This document shows, piece after piece, positions 26,334 to 34,569 of a stretch of 40,161 bases of DNA. Position numbers and translations under genes: made by a program. The first letter of the stretch is position 1. Every line of letters begins with the position of its first letter. Source of the DNA: Armatimonadota bacterium (GTDB taxonomy: Bacteria > Armatimonadota > UBA5829). The notes beneath the pieces were generated by a model. It ran no database searches. It was given only the letters and a program-made list of their open reading frames with translations, and was not told where the DNA came from. The stretch covers positions 1 through 40,161 of the forward strand of contig JARYME010000020.1 in assembly GCA_029907315.1 (NCBI GenBank), written 5' to 3'.

Positions 26334-27512
26334 ATGTTGAGTGACCGCTCTGTCGTGGCAGTCGCGCGATGCCCCAGTTATGAGCCGGAGTCTGTTGCGG
26401 TTGCTGTGCGCACGGTTTTGGAACTCTCGGGTCTGCTCGATCGGCTCAAAGCGTGCCGGAAGATCCTTCTCAAACCCAATTTGCTTTCGCCGCGGATTCC
26501 GGAGGATGCCGTCACCACACATCCGAGCGTTGTGGAAGCGGTAGGTGTTACAGTTGCCCGGTTCTCCAGCGAAATTCTTATAGGCGACAGTCCCCCATTC
26601 GCTGGCGAGAACCCCAGCAGGTACGCGACACTGTTACAGAAAACCGGTATGTCGGATGTTGCGCATCGACTTGGTGCCAAGGTCGTGCGTTTCGAAGACC
26701 AGGTGGTACAAGTTGTCAACCCTGCGAGTAAGCTTTATCGAAGCTTCGAAGTTGGCTCTGTCGTCCGCGAAGTTGATGTCATCGTGAACATCGCCAAGCT
26801 CAAAAACCACGCCCTCACTCGAATCACTGGTGCCGTAAAAAACCTGTTCGGTTGCGTGCCGGGCATTAGGAAGGGCTTGTTTCACGTAAGGGCTGCAGAT
26901 GACAGAGAAGTCTTCGCTCAGATGCTTGTCGACTTGGCAGCTTCTATTGGGAACACCATTCACGTTATGGATGCGGTGATCGCCATGGAGGGCGAGGGTC
27001 CCAGTGCTGGTCAACCCCGACAAGTGGGCATTATCTTGGCTTCGGCGGATCCGATAGCGTTGGATGCGGTGGCGTCGACGATAGTGGGGTTTGAGCCAAT
27101 GTCGGTGGACACCACCAGGCTTGGTGATGCACAGGGGTTGGGATGCGGTCGGTTGGACTCAATAGAGGTGGTGGGTGCAAACATCGACGAGCTCCGCGTC
27201 AGCGGTTGGCTCCCCTCGTCGGGAACAAATGACTGGACTAGAATACCGGCCCCACTACGCAAGCTGCTGAAGCGTCAGCTTCTCGCGGTGCCTGTTTTTC
27301 GACGAGATCGCTGCATCGGTTGCGGCGACTGCGTGCAAATATGCGCTGCGAAGGCGCTGACCGTTGGCAGACCTCCTACTCTGGATGCGGCGAGGTGCAT
27401 CAGGTGCTATTGCTGCCATGAGATCTGCAGCAGCCGCGCCATCGACCTTCGGTACGGCACACTAGCCCGCTTGCTCGGAATTCACAGGTTGATGCTTCAC
27501 ACAGGGCAGTGA
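26334..27512 (+). CDS. DUF362 protein with C-terminal 2[4Fe-4S] ferredoxin domain
   Basis: A 392-residue cytosolic protein. Residues about 1-310 are a DUF362 domain: ILLKPNLLSP near residue 41, then THPSVVEAV, IVNIAKLKNHALTRITGAVK and GEGPSAGQPRQVGIILAS. The C-terminus is a bacterial ferredoxin with two sites, Cys327/330/333/337 in CIGCGDCVQIC and Cys355/358/361/365 in CIRCYCCHEIC, each able to hold a [4Fe-4S] cluster. The family's reaction is not established; electron transfer to an unknown partner is likely. The frame is open well upstream, but homology begins near ATG 26334, which has a promoter reading directly onto it. TTG 26337 is an alternative start. It is divergent from the APH-like gene. 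Confidence 0.9.
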   Translation: MLSDRSVVAVARCPSYEPESVAVAVRTVLELSGLLDRLKACRKILLKPNLLSPRIPEDAVTTHPSVVEAVGVTVARFSSEILIGDSPPFAGENPSRYATLLQKTGMSDVAHRLGAKVVRFEDQVVQVVNPASKLYRSFEVGSVVREVDVIVNIAKLKNHALTRITGAVKNLFGCVPGIRKGLFHVRAADDREVFAQMLVDLAASIGNTIHVMDAVIAMEGEGPSAGQPRQVGIILASADPIALDAVASTIVGFEPMSVDTTRLGDAQGLGCGRLDSIEVVGANIDELRVSGWLPSSGTNDWTRIPAPLRKLLKRQLLAVPVFRRDRCIGCGDCVQICAAKALTVGRPPTLDAARCIRCYCCHEICSSRAIDLRYGTLARLLGIHRLMLHTGQ

Positions 27513-27584
27513 GAAAGAAAAAGGGCTTGGCTTATCCTGCGTCCAGCCAAGCCCAGCAGAGGTAGTGAAAGGAGAAAAAGAAGC
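27512..27584 (-). ncRNA. Candidate small RNA B: same design as the element at 8488-8546
   Basis: On the minus strand TTGACA (27614-27619) and TACCAT (27591-27596), 17 bases apart, would start transcription near 27584. The first 30 bases are C/U-rich and contain TTTTTCTCCTTTC. A 10-bp perfect stem (GGGCTTGGCT / AGCCAAGCCC, 12-base loop) follows, then TTTTTCTTTCT, a normal intrinsic terminator. The 9-base TTTTCTCCT is shared with candidate A. There is no minus-strand gene upstream. The transcript would run antisense to the region just after the DUF362 stop codon. The hairpin and promoter-like boxes are seen; the RNA is inferred. Confidence 0.35.
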
Positions 27585-27859
27585 ACCGTAATGGTACTGG
27601 GTTTGCGACTGTTTGTCAATAGATAAATTAAAATTCGTGGCACCATATCTTTTTCCGCTTCCCACAAAATCAGACATCGCGCTTACGAGTAATCACACTA
27701 ACGATAGTTGTGACATTTTCTAAGGCCGGAGCACTTTGCCCGGCGCGTTTGCAGGCAGTTCGTCACTTCTAGTATAATAGAACGGTTCGGCGTGAACGTA
27801 GCAGTAAGAGCGCTTGTAGGCGCTGTTTAACGGCGGTTTTTGCACGTACGAGGAATACG
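27513..27859. other. Intergenic region between the DUF362 gene and recR
   Basis: This 347-base gap holds a hairpin at 27523-27554 with a minus-strand U-rich tail, a minus-strand promoter-like pair, a candidate small RNA (27512-27584), and the recR promoter at 27749-27778. The plus strand also has AGGAGAAAA at 27570, followed at 27591 by an 11-codon frame that I do not consider a gene. Confidence 0.6.
27749..27778 (+). promoter_or_regulatory. Predicted promoter of recR
   Basis: TTGCAG (27749-27754) and a perfect TATAAT (27773-27778) are 18 bases apart, giving a transcript start near 27785 and a leader of about 75 bases. A small hairpin AGCGC-TTGTAG-GCGCT follows in the leader. Confidence 0.55.
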
Positions 27860-28465
27860 ATGCAACTTGCAAAGCCCCTCGCCAGGCTCGTCGCGGAGCT
27901 TGAGAAGCTCCCGGGGGTAGGGCCGAAATCAGCCCAGAGACTCGCATTTCACATCCTTCGCGTTTCGGAAGACGAAGCACGTGCCCTGGCAGAGGCGATA
28001 CTTGACGTAAAGGAGCGAATCCGAACTTGCCCGGTCTGTTTCAACTTTACAGACCAGGAACTCTGCGAGATCTGCACGGATCCCAAACGCGATCGTTCGC
28101 TGTTGTGCGTGGTAGCTGAGCCCAGAGACGTTGTGGCTATGGAAAAAACCAACGAGTACAGGGGGCTCTACCACGTTCTGGGCGGAGTAATCTCGCCTAT
28201 GGACGGCATAGGTCCAGATGCTCTGAGAATTCGAGAACTTTTTGCTCGCTTGTCTGAGGGAACGGTTCGCGAGGTCATTCTGGCTACCAATCCGACTATT
28301 GAAGGCGATACAACAGCCATGTACATTGCGCGCGAGATACGCAGCGCGTTTGGCAACAAAGTGCGCGTTACCCGCATTGCGCATGGAATGCCTGTGGGAT
28401 CGGACATGGATTACGCAGACCAGGCTACGCTAATCCAGGCGCTGCAGTGGCGCCGGGAAATCTAA
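27860..28465 (+). CDS. recR: Recombination mediator protein RecR
   Basis: A 201-residue RecR of exactly the usual length. With RecO and RecF it loads RecA onto gapped single-stranded DNA for repair. Visible parts: an N-terminal helix-hairpin-helix (KLPGVGPKSAQRLAFHIL), a zinc finger formed by Cys57, Cys60, Cys69 and Cys72 (TCPVCFNF and CEIC), a Toprim domain from about residue 80 (LLCVVAEPRDVVAMEKTNEY; GVISPMDGIGPD; ATNPTIEGDTTAMYI), and the Walker B-like end (ARGMPVG-type, here AHGMPVGSDMDYAD). ATG 27860 has GAGG at 7 bases. In many bacteria recR follows dnaX and ybaB; neither is present, so the gene stands alone here. Confidence 0.97.
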   Translation: MQLAKPLARLVAELEKLPGVGPKSAQRLAFHILRVSEDEARALAEAILDVKERIRTCPVCFNFTDQELCEICTDPKRDRSLLCVVAEPRDVVAMEKTNEYRGLYHVLGGVISPMDGIGPDALRIRELFARLSEGTVREVILATNPTIEGDTTAMYIAREIRSAFGNKVRVTRIAHGMPVGSDMDYADQATLIQALQWRREI

Positions 28466-28475
28466 CAACACCTGT

Positions 28476-28530
28476 CGAATGTTGCAAGCTGAATGGGGCT
28501 AGGGGAGGCCTACTCGGCTTCCAGCATTCG
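28476..28530 (+). other. Stem-loop in the recR-nifJ gap
   Basis: CGAATGTTG (28476-28484) can pair with CAGCATTCG (28522-28530) as nine pairs including a G-U, with a G-rich interior. It ends 13 bases before the nifJ ribosome-binding site. There is no U run, so it may be a leader structure or a poor terminator of recR. Confidence 0.35.
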
Positions 28531-28553
28531 GCAGCCAAGAAAGGGAGGCGCTT

Positions 28554-31500
28554 ATGGCACGAAGAATGGAGAGCTACGACGGCAATTCGGCGGTTGCCCA
28601 CGTGGCTCACGCTACAAATGAAGTAATCGCCATATATCCGATCACACCGAGTTCGCCGATGGGCGAAGAAGCCGACGAGAAGTCGGCGCGCGGTGAGAAA
28701 AACATCTGGGGCACTGTTCCTACTGTTACCGAGATGCAGAGCGAGGGCGGTGCAGCTGGCGCCGTGCACGGGGCTTTGGCAACCGGGGCACTGGCAACTA
28801 CCTTCACAGCCTCGCAGGGCTTGCTTCTTATGATCCCCAATATGTACAAAATCGCAGGCGAATTGCTGCCGACCGTATTCCATGTGTCGGCGCGCAGCCT
28901 GGCTTGCCACGCGCTTTCGATCTTTGGGGATCACAGCGATGTAATGGCTTGCCGCCAGACTGGATGGGCGATGTTGTGTTCTGGAAGTGTCCAGGAATGC
29001 ATGGACTTTGCTCTGATTGCCCAGCAGGCTACTCTGGCGAGCCGCGTCCCGTTCTTGCACTTCTTCGACGGGTTCCGCACCAGCCACGAAGTTCAGAAAA
29101 TTGAAGAGCTCACATTCGACGACATGCGCGCCATGATTGATGAGGAGCTTGTCGCCGCGCATCGCCAGCGTGCCCTGACCCCGGATCGTCCGATGATCTG
29201 CGGAACTGCCCAGAACCCGGACACCTACTTCCAAGGTCGCGAAAGAGCGAACAAGCTGTATCTCGAGACGCCCAGGATAGTCCAGGAGACCATGGACAAG
29301 TTTGCCAAAATTGTCGGGCGACAGTACAAGCTGTTCGATTACGTAGGTGCTCCGGATGCAGAGAAGGTTCTCGTGCTGATGGGTTCCGGAGCGGAGACCG
29401 TGCACGAGACGGTCGACTACCTGTGTGCTCGAGGCGAGAAAGTCGGCGTGGTGAAGGTCAGGCTCTACAGGCCCTTCAGCGTTCAGGATTTTGTTGCAGC
29501 ACTACCGGCGACCGTGAAGAAGATAGCGGTTCTCGACAGAACCAAAGAGCCCGGAACTCTGGGCGAGCCGCTGTACCTTGATGTGGTCGCCGCTGTTGAG
29601 GAGAGCCTTGCAAAGGGCACGGCGCCCTTCAAAGAAATGCCTCTGATTGTCGGCGGTAGGTACGGTTTGGGTTCTAAGGAGTTCACGCCTGCGATGGTTA
29701 AAGGCGTGCTGGACAATCTGGACGCAAAAGAGCCTCTGAACCACTTCGCAGTCGGAGTGGAAGACGACGTCACTGGCAACTACATAAAGTACGATCCCTC
29801 GTTTTCTACGGCCGACAAGGAAACCTATCGGGCTGTTTTCTACGGGTTGGGTTCCGACGGAACCGTGTCTGCTAACAAGAACTCTATCAAGATCATAGGA
29901 GACGCTACCGACAACTACGCCCAGGGTTACTTCGTCTACGACTCCAAGAAAGCCGGTTCGTTGACGATATCGCACTTGCGATTTGGGAAGAAACCGATCA
30001 GAAGCGAATATCTGATCGACAGGGCAAACTTCGTCGCATGCCACAACCCGAGCTTCCTTGAGAAGTACGACATGTTGTCGAACCTGGAAGAGGGCGGTAC
30101 GTTCCTGTTGACCTCGCAGTATGGACCGGACGAGGTTTGGGATACGCTGCCTCAAGAGGTTCAGCAGCAGATCATCGACAAGAAAGCCAAGTTCTATGTA
30201 ATCGACGCTATCGACATCGCTCGCGAGATTGGTCTCGGGCCTAGGATCAACGTCATAATGCAGACTGCCTTCTTCAAGATAAGCGGTATTCTGCCGATTG
30301 ACGAGGCGGTCAGACTCATCAAAGAGGCGATCAAGAAGAGTTATGGTCGCTACGGCGAAAAGGTAGTCGAGATGAACTACAAGGCGGTCGATACAGCTCT
30401 GGAGAGGATTTACGAGGTCAAGTACCCCGACCGAGTAACCAGCAAGATAAAGATGCCGCCCGTCGTAAGCGACGACGCGCCTGAGTTTGTGAAAGAGGTC
30501 ACCGCCGAGCTTATCGCTATGCGCGGCGATCGTTTGCCGGTTAGCAAGTTCCCGCTGGACGGTAAGTACCCGACGGGCACTGCTGCATTTGAGAAGCGCA
30601 ACATAGCAGTCGAGATTCCGGAGTGGATTCCTGAAGCTTGTCTGCAGTGCGGACTTTGCTCTCTTTACTGCCCTCACGCCGCTATCCGCATCAAGGCTTA
30701 CGACGCGGATCTGCTCAAGAACGCGCCGCCAACGTTCAAGAGTGTTGACGGCAAGGGCAAGCTGGCCGGAAAGAAGTTCACCGTTCAGGTGGCACCTGAA
30801 GACTGCACTGGTTGCGGCGTGTGTGTCGTGAACTGCCCTGGAAAGGAGAAGAATGCCCAGGGCGAACCGACTGGCAGGAAAGCTATCAACATGGTTCCTC
30901 AGCCGCCGATAAGGCTCCGCGAAAGGGAGAATTGGAACTTCTTCCTATCGTTGCCTGATACGGATCCGTCGCTTTTCAACCCTGCAACAGTGCAGGGCAG
31001 CCAGTTGCTCCCGGCGTTATTTGAGTTCTCCGGTGCGTGTGCTGGCTGCGGCGAGACGCCCTATGTAAAGCTGGTTTCGCAGCTATTTGGTGACCGGGCG
31101 ATCATAGCCAACGCCACCGGCTGCTCCTCGATCTACGGAGGCAATTTGCCGACCACGCCCTATTGCAAGCGCAAGGATGGTCTTGGTCCCGCATGGAGCA
31201 ACAGCCTGTTTGAAGATAATGCCGAATTCGGCTTCGGCTTCAGGCTGACCATAGACAAACTTAATCAATTTGCGCTGGAGCTGCTGGATCAGGCGGTTGC
31301 GGAGTGCAACGTATCTCGCGAGTTGGCTGAGGCGATCAAGAACGCCGACCAATCCACCAATGAGGGCATCGAGGCGCAGCGTGCTCGCGTCAAAGAGCTC
31401 AAGGATGCACTCAGTAAGTGCTCTTGCGAGATTTGCCGCAGACTCCTGGCTGTTGCGGACTATCTTGTGAAAAAGTCGGTTTGGATTGTCGGCGGCGACG

Positions 31501-32165
31501 GTTGGGCTTACGATATCGGCTACGGCGGGTTGGACCACGTCATAGCGATGGGCAAGAACGTCAACCTGCTGGTGTTGGATACCGAAGTATACTCGAACAC
31601 CGGCGGTCAGATGTCCAAGTCTACGCCGAGAGGGTCGACGGCCAAGTTCGCAGCGGGTGGCAAACCGACAGTCAAAAAGGATCTCGGAATGATGGCGATG
31701 TCCTATGGCAACGTGTACGTTGCCTCGGTGTCACTTGCCAATCCTGCTCATTTGGTGAGGACTCTAGTCGAGGCCGAAGCTTATGACGGCCCGTCGCTGA
31801 TCATCTGCTATGCTCACTGCATCGCCCACGGTATCGATACCACGTACGGTATCGAGGAGCAGAAGAAGGCAATCAACTGCGGCCACTGGCTGCTTTACAG
31901 GTACAATCCTGCCCTTGCCGCGAAGGGCGAGAATCCTCTGAAGTTGGACTCCAAACCGCCAACCATTCCGTTTGAGGAGTATGCAATGGGGGAAAACCGC
32001 TTCCGTGTGTTGAAGAAGATAAATCCGGAAGCGGCGGCGAGATACGTCGAGTTGGCCCAAAAGGACATCGAACGGCGCTATGCACTCTACAAGCATCTGT
32101 CTGAGATGCCTTGGAATGGTGTGGAGTCATTGACCGACGCAGCGAAAGAGGAAGCGAAAGTCTAG
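28554..32165 (+). CDS. nifJ: Pyruvate:ferredoxin (flavodoxin) oxidoreductase, single-chain
   Basis: A 1203-residue PFOR, complete and of standard length. It oxidises pyruvate with CoA to acetyl-CoA and CO2, giving electrons to ferredoxin or flavodoxin; it is cytosolic and oxygen-sensitive. Pyruvate/TPP domain: IYPITPSS at residues 27-34 (Thr31) and SARSLACHALSIFGDHSDV. The gamma domain and two ferredoxin-like clusters are at CLQCGLCSLYCP (about 697) and CTGCGVCVVNCP (about 750). The proximal cluster begins at CAGCGETPY (about 828), with another Cys in NATGCSSIYGG. The TPP motif is GDGWAYDIGYGG (about 981). GGGAGG precedes the ATG by 7 bases. A terminator follows, so the DHOD-like neighbour may be separately expressed. 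Confidence 0.98.
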   Translation: MARRMESYDGNSAVAHVAHATNEVIAIYPITPSSPMGEEADEKSARGEKNIWGTVPTVTEMQSEGGAAGAVHGALATGALATTFTASQGLLLMIPNMYKIAGELLPTVFHVSARSLACHALSIFGDHSDVMACRQTGWAMLCSGSVQECMDFALIAQQATLASRVPFLHFFDGFRTSHEVQKIEELTFDDMRAMIDEELVAAHRQRALTPDRPMICGTAQNPDTYFQGRERANKLYLETPRIVQETMDKFAKIVGRQYKLFDYVGAPDAEKVLVLMGSGAETVHETVDYLCARGEKVGVVKVRLYRPFSVQDFVAALPATVKKIAVLDRTKEPGTLGEPLYLDVVAAVEESLAKGTAPFKEMPLIVGGRYGLGSKEFTPAMVKGVLDNLDAKEPLNHFAVGVEDDVTGNYIKYDPSFSTADKETYRAVFYGLGSDGTVSANKNSIKIIGDATDNYAQGYFVYDSKKAGSLTISHLRFGKKPIRSEYLIDRANFVACHNPSFLEKYDMLSNLEEGGTFLLTSQYGPDEVWDTLPQEVQQQIIDKKAKFYVIDAIDIAREIGLGPRINVIMQTAFFKISGILPIDEAVRLIKEAIKKSYGRYGEKVVEMNYKAVDTALERIYEVKYPDRVTSKIKMPPVVSDDAPEFVKEVTAELIAMRGDRLPVSKFPLDGKYPTGTAAFEKRNIAVEIPEWIPEACLQCGLCSLYCPHAAIRIKAYDADLLKNAPPTFKSVDGKGKLAGKKFTVQVAPEDCTGCGVCVVNCPGKEKNAQGEPTGRKAINMVPQPPIRLRERENWNFFLSLPDTDPSLFNPATVQGSQLLPALFEFSGACAGCGETPYVKLVSQLFGDRAIIANATGCSSIYGGNLPTTPYCKRKDGLGPAWSNSLFEDNAEFGFGFRLTIDKLNQFALELLDQAVAECNVSRELAEAIKNADQSTNEGIEAQRARVKELKDALSKCSCEICRRLLAVADYLVKKSVWIVGGDGWAYDIGYGGLDHVIAMGKNVNLLVLDTEVYSNTGGQMSKSTPRGSTAKFAAGGKPTVKKDLGMMAMSYGNVYVASVSLANPAHLVRTLVEAEAYDGPSLIICYAHCIAHGIDTTYGIEEQKKAINCGHWLLYRYNPALAAKGENPLKLDSKPPTIPFEEYAMGENRFRVLKKINPEAAARYVELAQKDIERRYALYKHLSEMPWNGVESLTDAAKEEAKV

Positions 32166-32194
32166 CAGATCTTCGCTCCAGAGCTGGTGTGTAG

Positions 32195-32234
32195 GGCGCG
32201 GCCTTGCTTCGGCATGACCGCGCCTTTTCTTATT
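32195..32234 (+). terminator. Intrinsic terminator of nifJ
   Basis: GGCGCGG (32195-32201) pairs with CCGCGCC (32218-32224), loop of 16 bases, followed by TTTTCTTATT, starting 30 bases after the nifJ stop. Confidence 0.8.
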
Positions 32235-32336
32235 GCTCTTGAGTCATGTGGCCCCGGTTTCTTTTGCGCATTGCAGGGGTAAGATTTGCTTAACCCAAAG
32301 CATGGGATTTTTCCTTCGAGGAAGGTGCAAAACGCC

Positions 32337-33317
32337 GTGGCAGATTTGACAACAACTTTCGTCGGTTTGAACTTGCGGAGTCCTGTGATCATTGGTGCCT
32401 GTCCCGTCTCTAGACGGGTGGAAAGCATACAGGCAGCTGAAGAGGCAGGAGCGGGCGCTATTGTAATCTACTCCCTGTTCCAAGAACAAATCGAGCTGGA
32501 AACAAAGGAGGTAGACGAGGCTCTTGCCGTCGGTTCCGAGAGCTATCCAGAAGCTCTTACGTACTTCCCTAAGCTTGAGCACGCAGGACCGAGAGAACAC
32601 GTTATGTGGGTGGAAAAGACGCGGAAGTGCGTGAAGTTTCCGCTGATTGGAAGTCTCAATGCATATTCTGTCGGTAGTTGGGTTCATTATGCGAAGCAGC
32701 TGGAGTCCGCGGGCTGCGACGCGTTGGAGCTCAATCTCTACGCTGTTCAAACTGATCCCCAGAAGACTGCAAGTGTGGTGGAGCAGGAAGCTCTTGACGT
32801 CATTGCATCGGTTAAGGATGCTGTATCTATTCCAGTCGCAGTGAAATTGAGCCCGTTTTATACGGCGCTGGCGAATTTTGCCAGCAGAGTCGTAGAAGCA
32901 GGAGCAGATGGGCTAGTGTTGTTCAACAGGTTTTATCAGCCCGTGATAGACGTCCAAACCGAATCTCTGTCCGTTACTATTAACTACAGCACTCCTGAAG
33001 AACAGCGTCTTCCTATGCGGTGGATTGCTATACTTTCCGCTCAACTGGATGTGGACTTCTGTGCAAGCACAGGGGTTCATTCGGGCGAAGATGCAGCCGC
33101 TTATATTCTTGCGGGCGCCAAAGCGGTACAAACGGCATCTCACGTGCTCAAGAACGGTGTCCAAGCAATCGGTCGTATCAATTCGGAACTGTCTGAGTGG
33201 ATGGACTCCAAAGGGTATAGTTGTGTAAAAGATTTCCAAGGAAAGCTTAACTCGCGTTCTGTTTCGGATCCATTCGTGTTCGAAAGGGCTCACTACATCA
33301 ATGCGCTACTGTCTTAG
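32337..33317 (+). CDS. Dihydroorotate dehydrogenase-like FMN protein
   Basis: A 326-residue TIM-barrel protein of the DHOD-like group that often lies beside nifJ. GTG 32337 is chosen because GGAAGGTG is 9-10 bases upstream and homology (ADLTTTFVGLNLRSPVII) begins there. The core blocks are present: SPVIIGACPVSR, ALELNLYAVQTDP, IPVAVKLSPFY, and GAKAVQTASHVLKNG for phosphate binding by FMN. True PyrD has an ELNLSCPN-type block with an active-site Cys or Ser loop; here that position is ELNLYAVQTDP, as in the paralogue group, so I do not call it PyrD. Its reaction is unknown; electron exchange with ferredoxin is a guess from the neighbour. A perfect hairpin follows the stop. Confidence 0.88.
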   Translation: MADLTTTFVGLNLRSPVIIGACPVSRRVESIQAAEEAGAGAIVIYSLFQEQIELETKEVDEALAVGSESYPEALTYFPKLEHAGPREHVMWVEKTRKCVKFPLIGSLNAYSVGSWVHYAKQLESAGCDALELNLYAVQTDPQKTASVVEQEALDVIASVKDAVSIPVAVKLSPFYTALANFASRVVEAGADGLVLFNRFYQPVIDVQTESLSVTINYSTPEEQRLPMRWIAILSAQLDVDFCASTGVHSGEDAAAYILAGAKAVQTASHVLKNGVQAIGRINSELSEWMDSKGYSCVKDFQGKLNSRSVSDPFVFERAHYINALLS

Positions 33318-33333
33318 GCCACGCGCAAAATAA

Positions 33334-33362
33334 CAAGGCTGGGTGTCTTACACCCAGCCTTG
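33334..33362 (-). terminator. Hairpin between convergent genes, intrinsic terminator for the minus gene
   Basis: CAAGGCTGGGTGT and ACACCCAGCCTTG form a perfect 13-bp stem with a 3-base loop. In the minus direction it is followed by TTATTTTG, so it terminates the PEP-CTERM-like gene. In the plus direction there is no U run, yet the stem directly follows the DHOD-like gene and may act there too. Confidence 0.75.
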
Positions 33363-33382
33363 CGGGCAAACGCTTTAATCCG

Positions 33383-34327
33383 CTATCCAGCTCCTAACCG
33401 CTTTCTCAGCCTGCCGACAACCGTAAGCCCGAGAGGTGCCAGCCACAAAGCCGAAGCTTCAGGTATTGGAGGAGCAGGCAACTCGCATGTGTTTTCGAAG
33501 CTGCCCAGTATCAGATCGTTGCCGCAGTCCGGGCGCCAAGAAGCGCGGAAGGCAAATCGGTTAGGCTGCATCTCGAGAGAGGACCAAGGTACAGCTACCT
33601 CGTATGCGTAGACTGCAAACCCTTGGAGTGTTACGCCTGTGTCCCAGAATGAAACCTGTGCATTCCCAGGCATTCTTGTGCCGCTTCCGGCTCGGAAAAA
33701 CGCGTAGGCGTTTTCTGAATAGGGCGGCAGGGTGTGGTTGTCAACGTGATCCCACTGAGGATTCTTTTCAATGCTGCCAATCGTTCCAGCGTCCCTAGCG
33801 TTGATCGCATCTGTTCCACCTTCCGCTTTGTGAATCTGAAACCACGGCTGCGAAGGTCCCGGGTCAACTGTGCCCCAGAATAGGCCGCCCAGCCGAAGTC
33901 CAACCCCGTAAGTATCTGATCCTACATCGATTTTCAAGTCTCCCGGTCCGAACATCCTGTTGCCGTAACCCAAATTAGCTGCCCCTGTGCCAGTCCAAGG
34001 CATGCCTGTTACGATTAGGAACCTGGCATTCTCTGCTTCCGGCCTGAAGAAAAGAGCCATAGCGTCGAACTTCCGGTGGATATCACCATAACCTAAACCC
34101 GGAGACGCCGGTTCGTGCGCAGTGCTCCAGACACCGTTGACTTTAGTGTACTTGTAGCTTCCGAGAACATACCTGACGTTCTCAGCGACGCTGTCGAAGA
34201 CCAACTGCTCCATCCCCTCGCGCACTTCTTTGGATACGGTTATCCCAAACGAATTTGCGAGGCACGGTGAGCAACCGACCACTGCCGTCAGCAGCAGTGC
34301 AAGGGTCAACTTGATTTTGTTATTCAA
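33383..34327 (-). CDS. Secreted protein with PEP-CTERM-like C-terminal sorting signal
   Basis: A 314-residue exported protein. The TTG at 34327 is the start because GGAGG lies 8 bases upstream and a signal peptide follows directly (IKLTLALLLTAVVGCSPCLA). The mature part is beta-rich, with FDAMALFFRPEAENARFLIV, YGVGLRLGGLFWGTV and YAYEVAVPWSSLEM, the last like a carbohydrate-binding or DOMON-type module; I do not recognise a named domain. The end, PPIPEASALWLAPLGLTVVG then RLRKRLGAG, has the PEP-CTERM plan: Pro-Glu-Ala in place of Pro-Glu-Pro, one membrane helix, and an Arg-rich tail. Exosortase should cleave this for surface display, but none is in the window. Confidence 0.85.
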   Translation of the reverse strand: MNNKIKLTLALLLTAVVGCSPCLANSFGITVSKEVREGMEQLVFDSVAENVRYVLGSYKYTKVNGVWSTAHEPASPGLGYGDIHRKFDAMALFFRPEAENARFLIVTGMPWTGTGAANLGYGNRMFGPGDLKIDVGSDTYGVGLRLGGLFWGTVDPGPSQPWFQIHKAEGGTDAINARDAGTIGSIEKNPQWDHVDNHTLPPYSENAYAFFRAGSGTRMPGNAQVSFWDTGVTLQGFAVYAYEVAVPWSSLEMQPNRFAFRASWRPDCGNDLILGSFENTCELPAPPIPEASALWLAPLGLTVVGRLRKRLGAG

Positions 34328-34508
34328 GGCCTTTTCCTCCCGTTGTTTTCGTAAAATTGATTACCTTCAAGAGACCTTTAAGCAAGATGAGTGCCAGTAG
34401 ACCTGTGGCAAATACCTGGGTCCAAAACACGCGATGGTGCCTGAGGGGAAGAACCATTCGCCTGTGAACCTTTCTAACCATTCAAGCTCTGGTCGAACAA
34501 ACCGACGC

Positions 34509-34538
34509 TTGACCGGTTGCCAATCGACTGGCTATGAT
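34509..34538 (+). promoter_or_regulatory. Predicted promoter upstream of the class III aminotransferase
   Basis: TTGACC (34509-34514) and TATGAT (34533-34538) are 18 bases apart, with the transcript start near 34545. The leader to the ATG would be about 140 bases. Confidence 0.55.
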
Positions 34539-34541
34539 TAA

Positions 34542-34569
34542 GCCGCTCTGTGCACCAGAGCGGCCTTTT
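34542..34569 (+). promoter_or_regulatory. 5' hairpin with short U run at the start of the aminotransferase leader
   Basis: GCCGCTCTG (34542-34550) pairs perfectly with CAGAGCGGC (34556-34564), 5-base loop, followed by C and TTTT. It has terminator shape but lies within about 25 bases of the predicted transcript start, so a 5' stability hairpin or a terminator for an unrecognised transcript are both possible. Confidence 0.5.

Noticed and set aside
27591-27626. Plus-strand 11-codon frame after AGGAGAAAA
   Set aside because: The SD is 16 or more bases away and the peptide is too short to judge; the minus-strand RNA reading explains the structure better.
32337-33317. Calling the DHOD-like gene pyrD
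   Set aside because: The PyrD active-site block is replaced and no pyrimidine gene is nearby.
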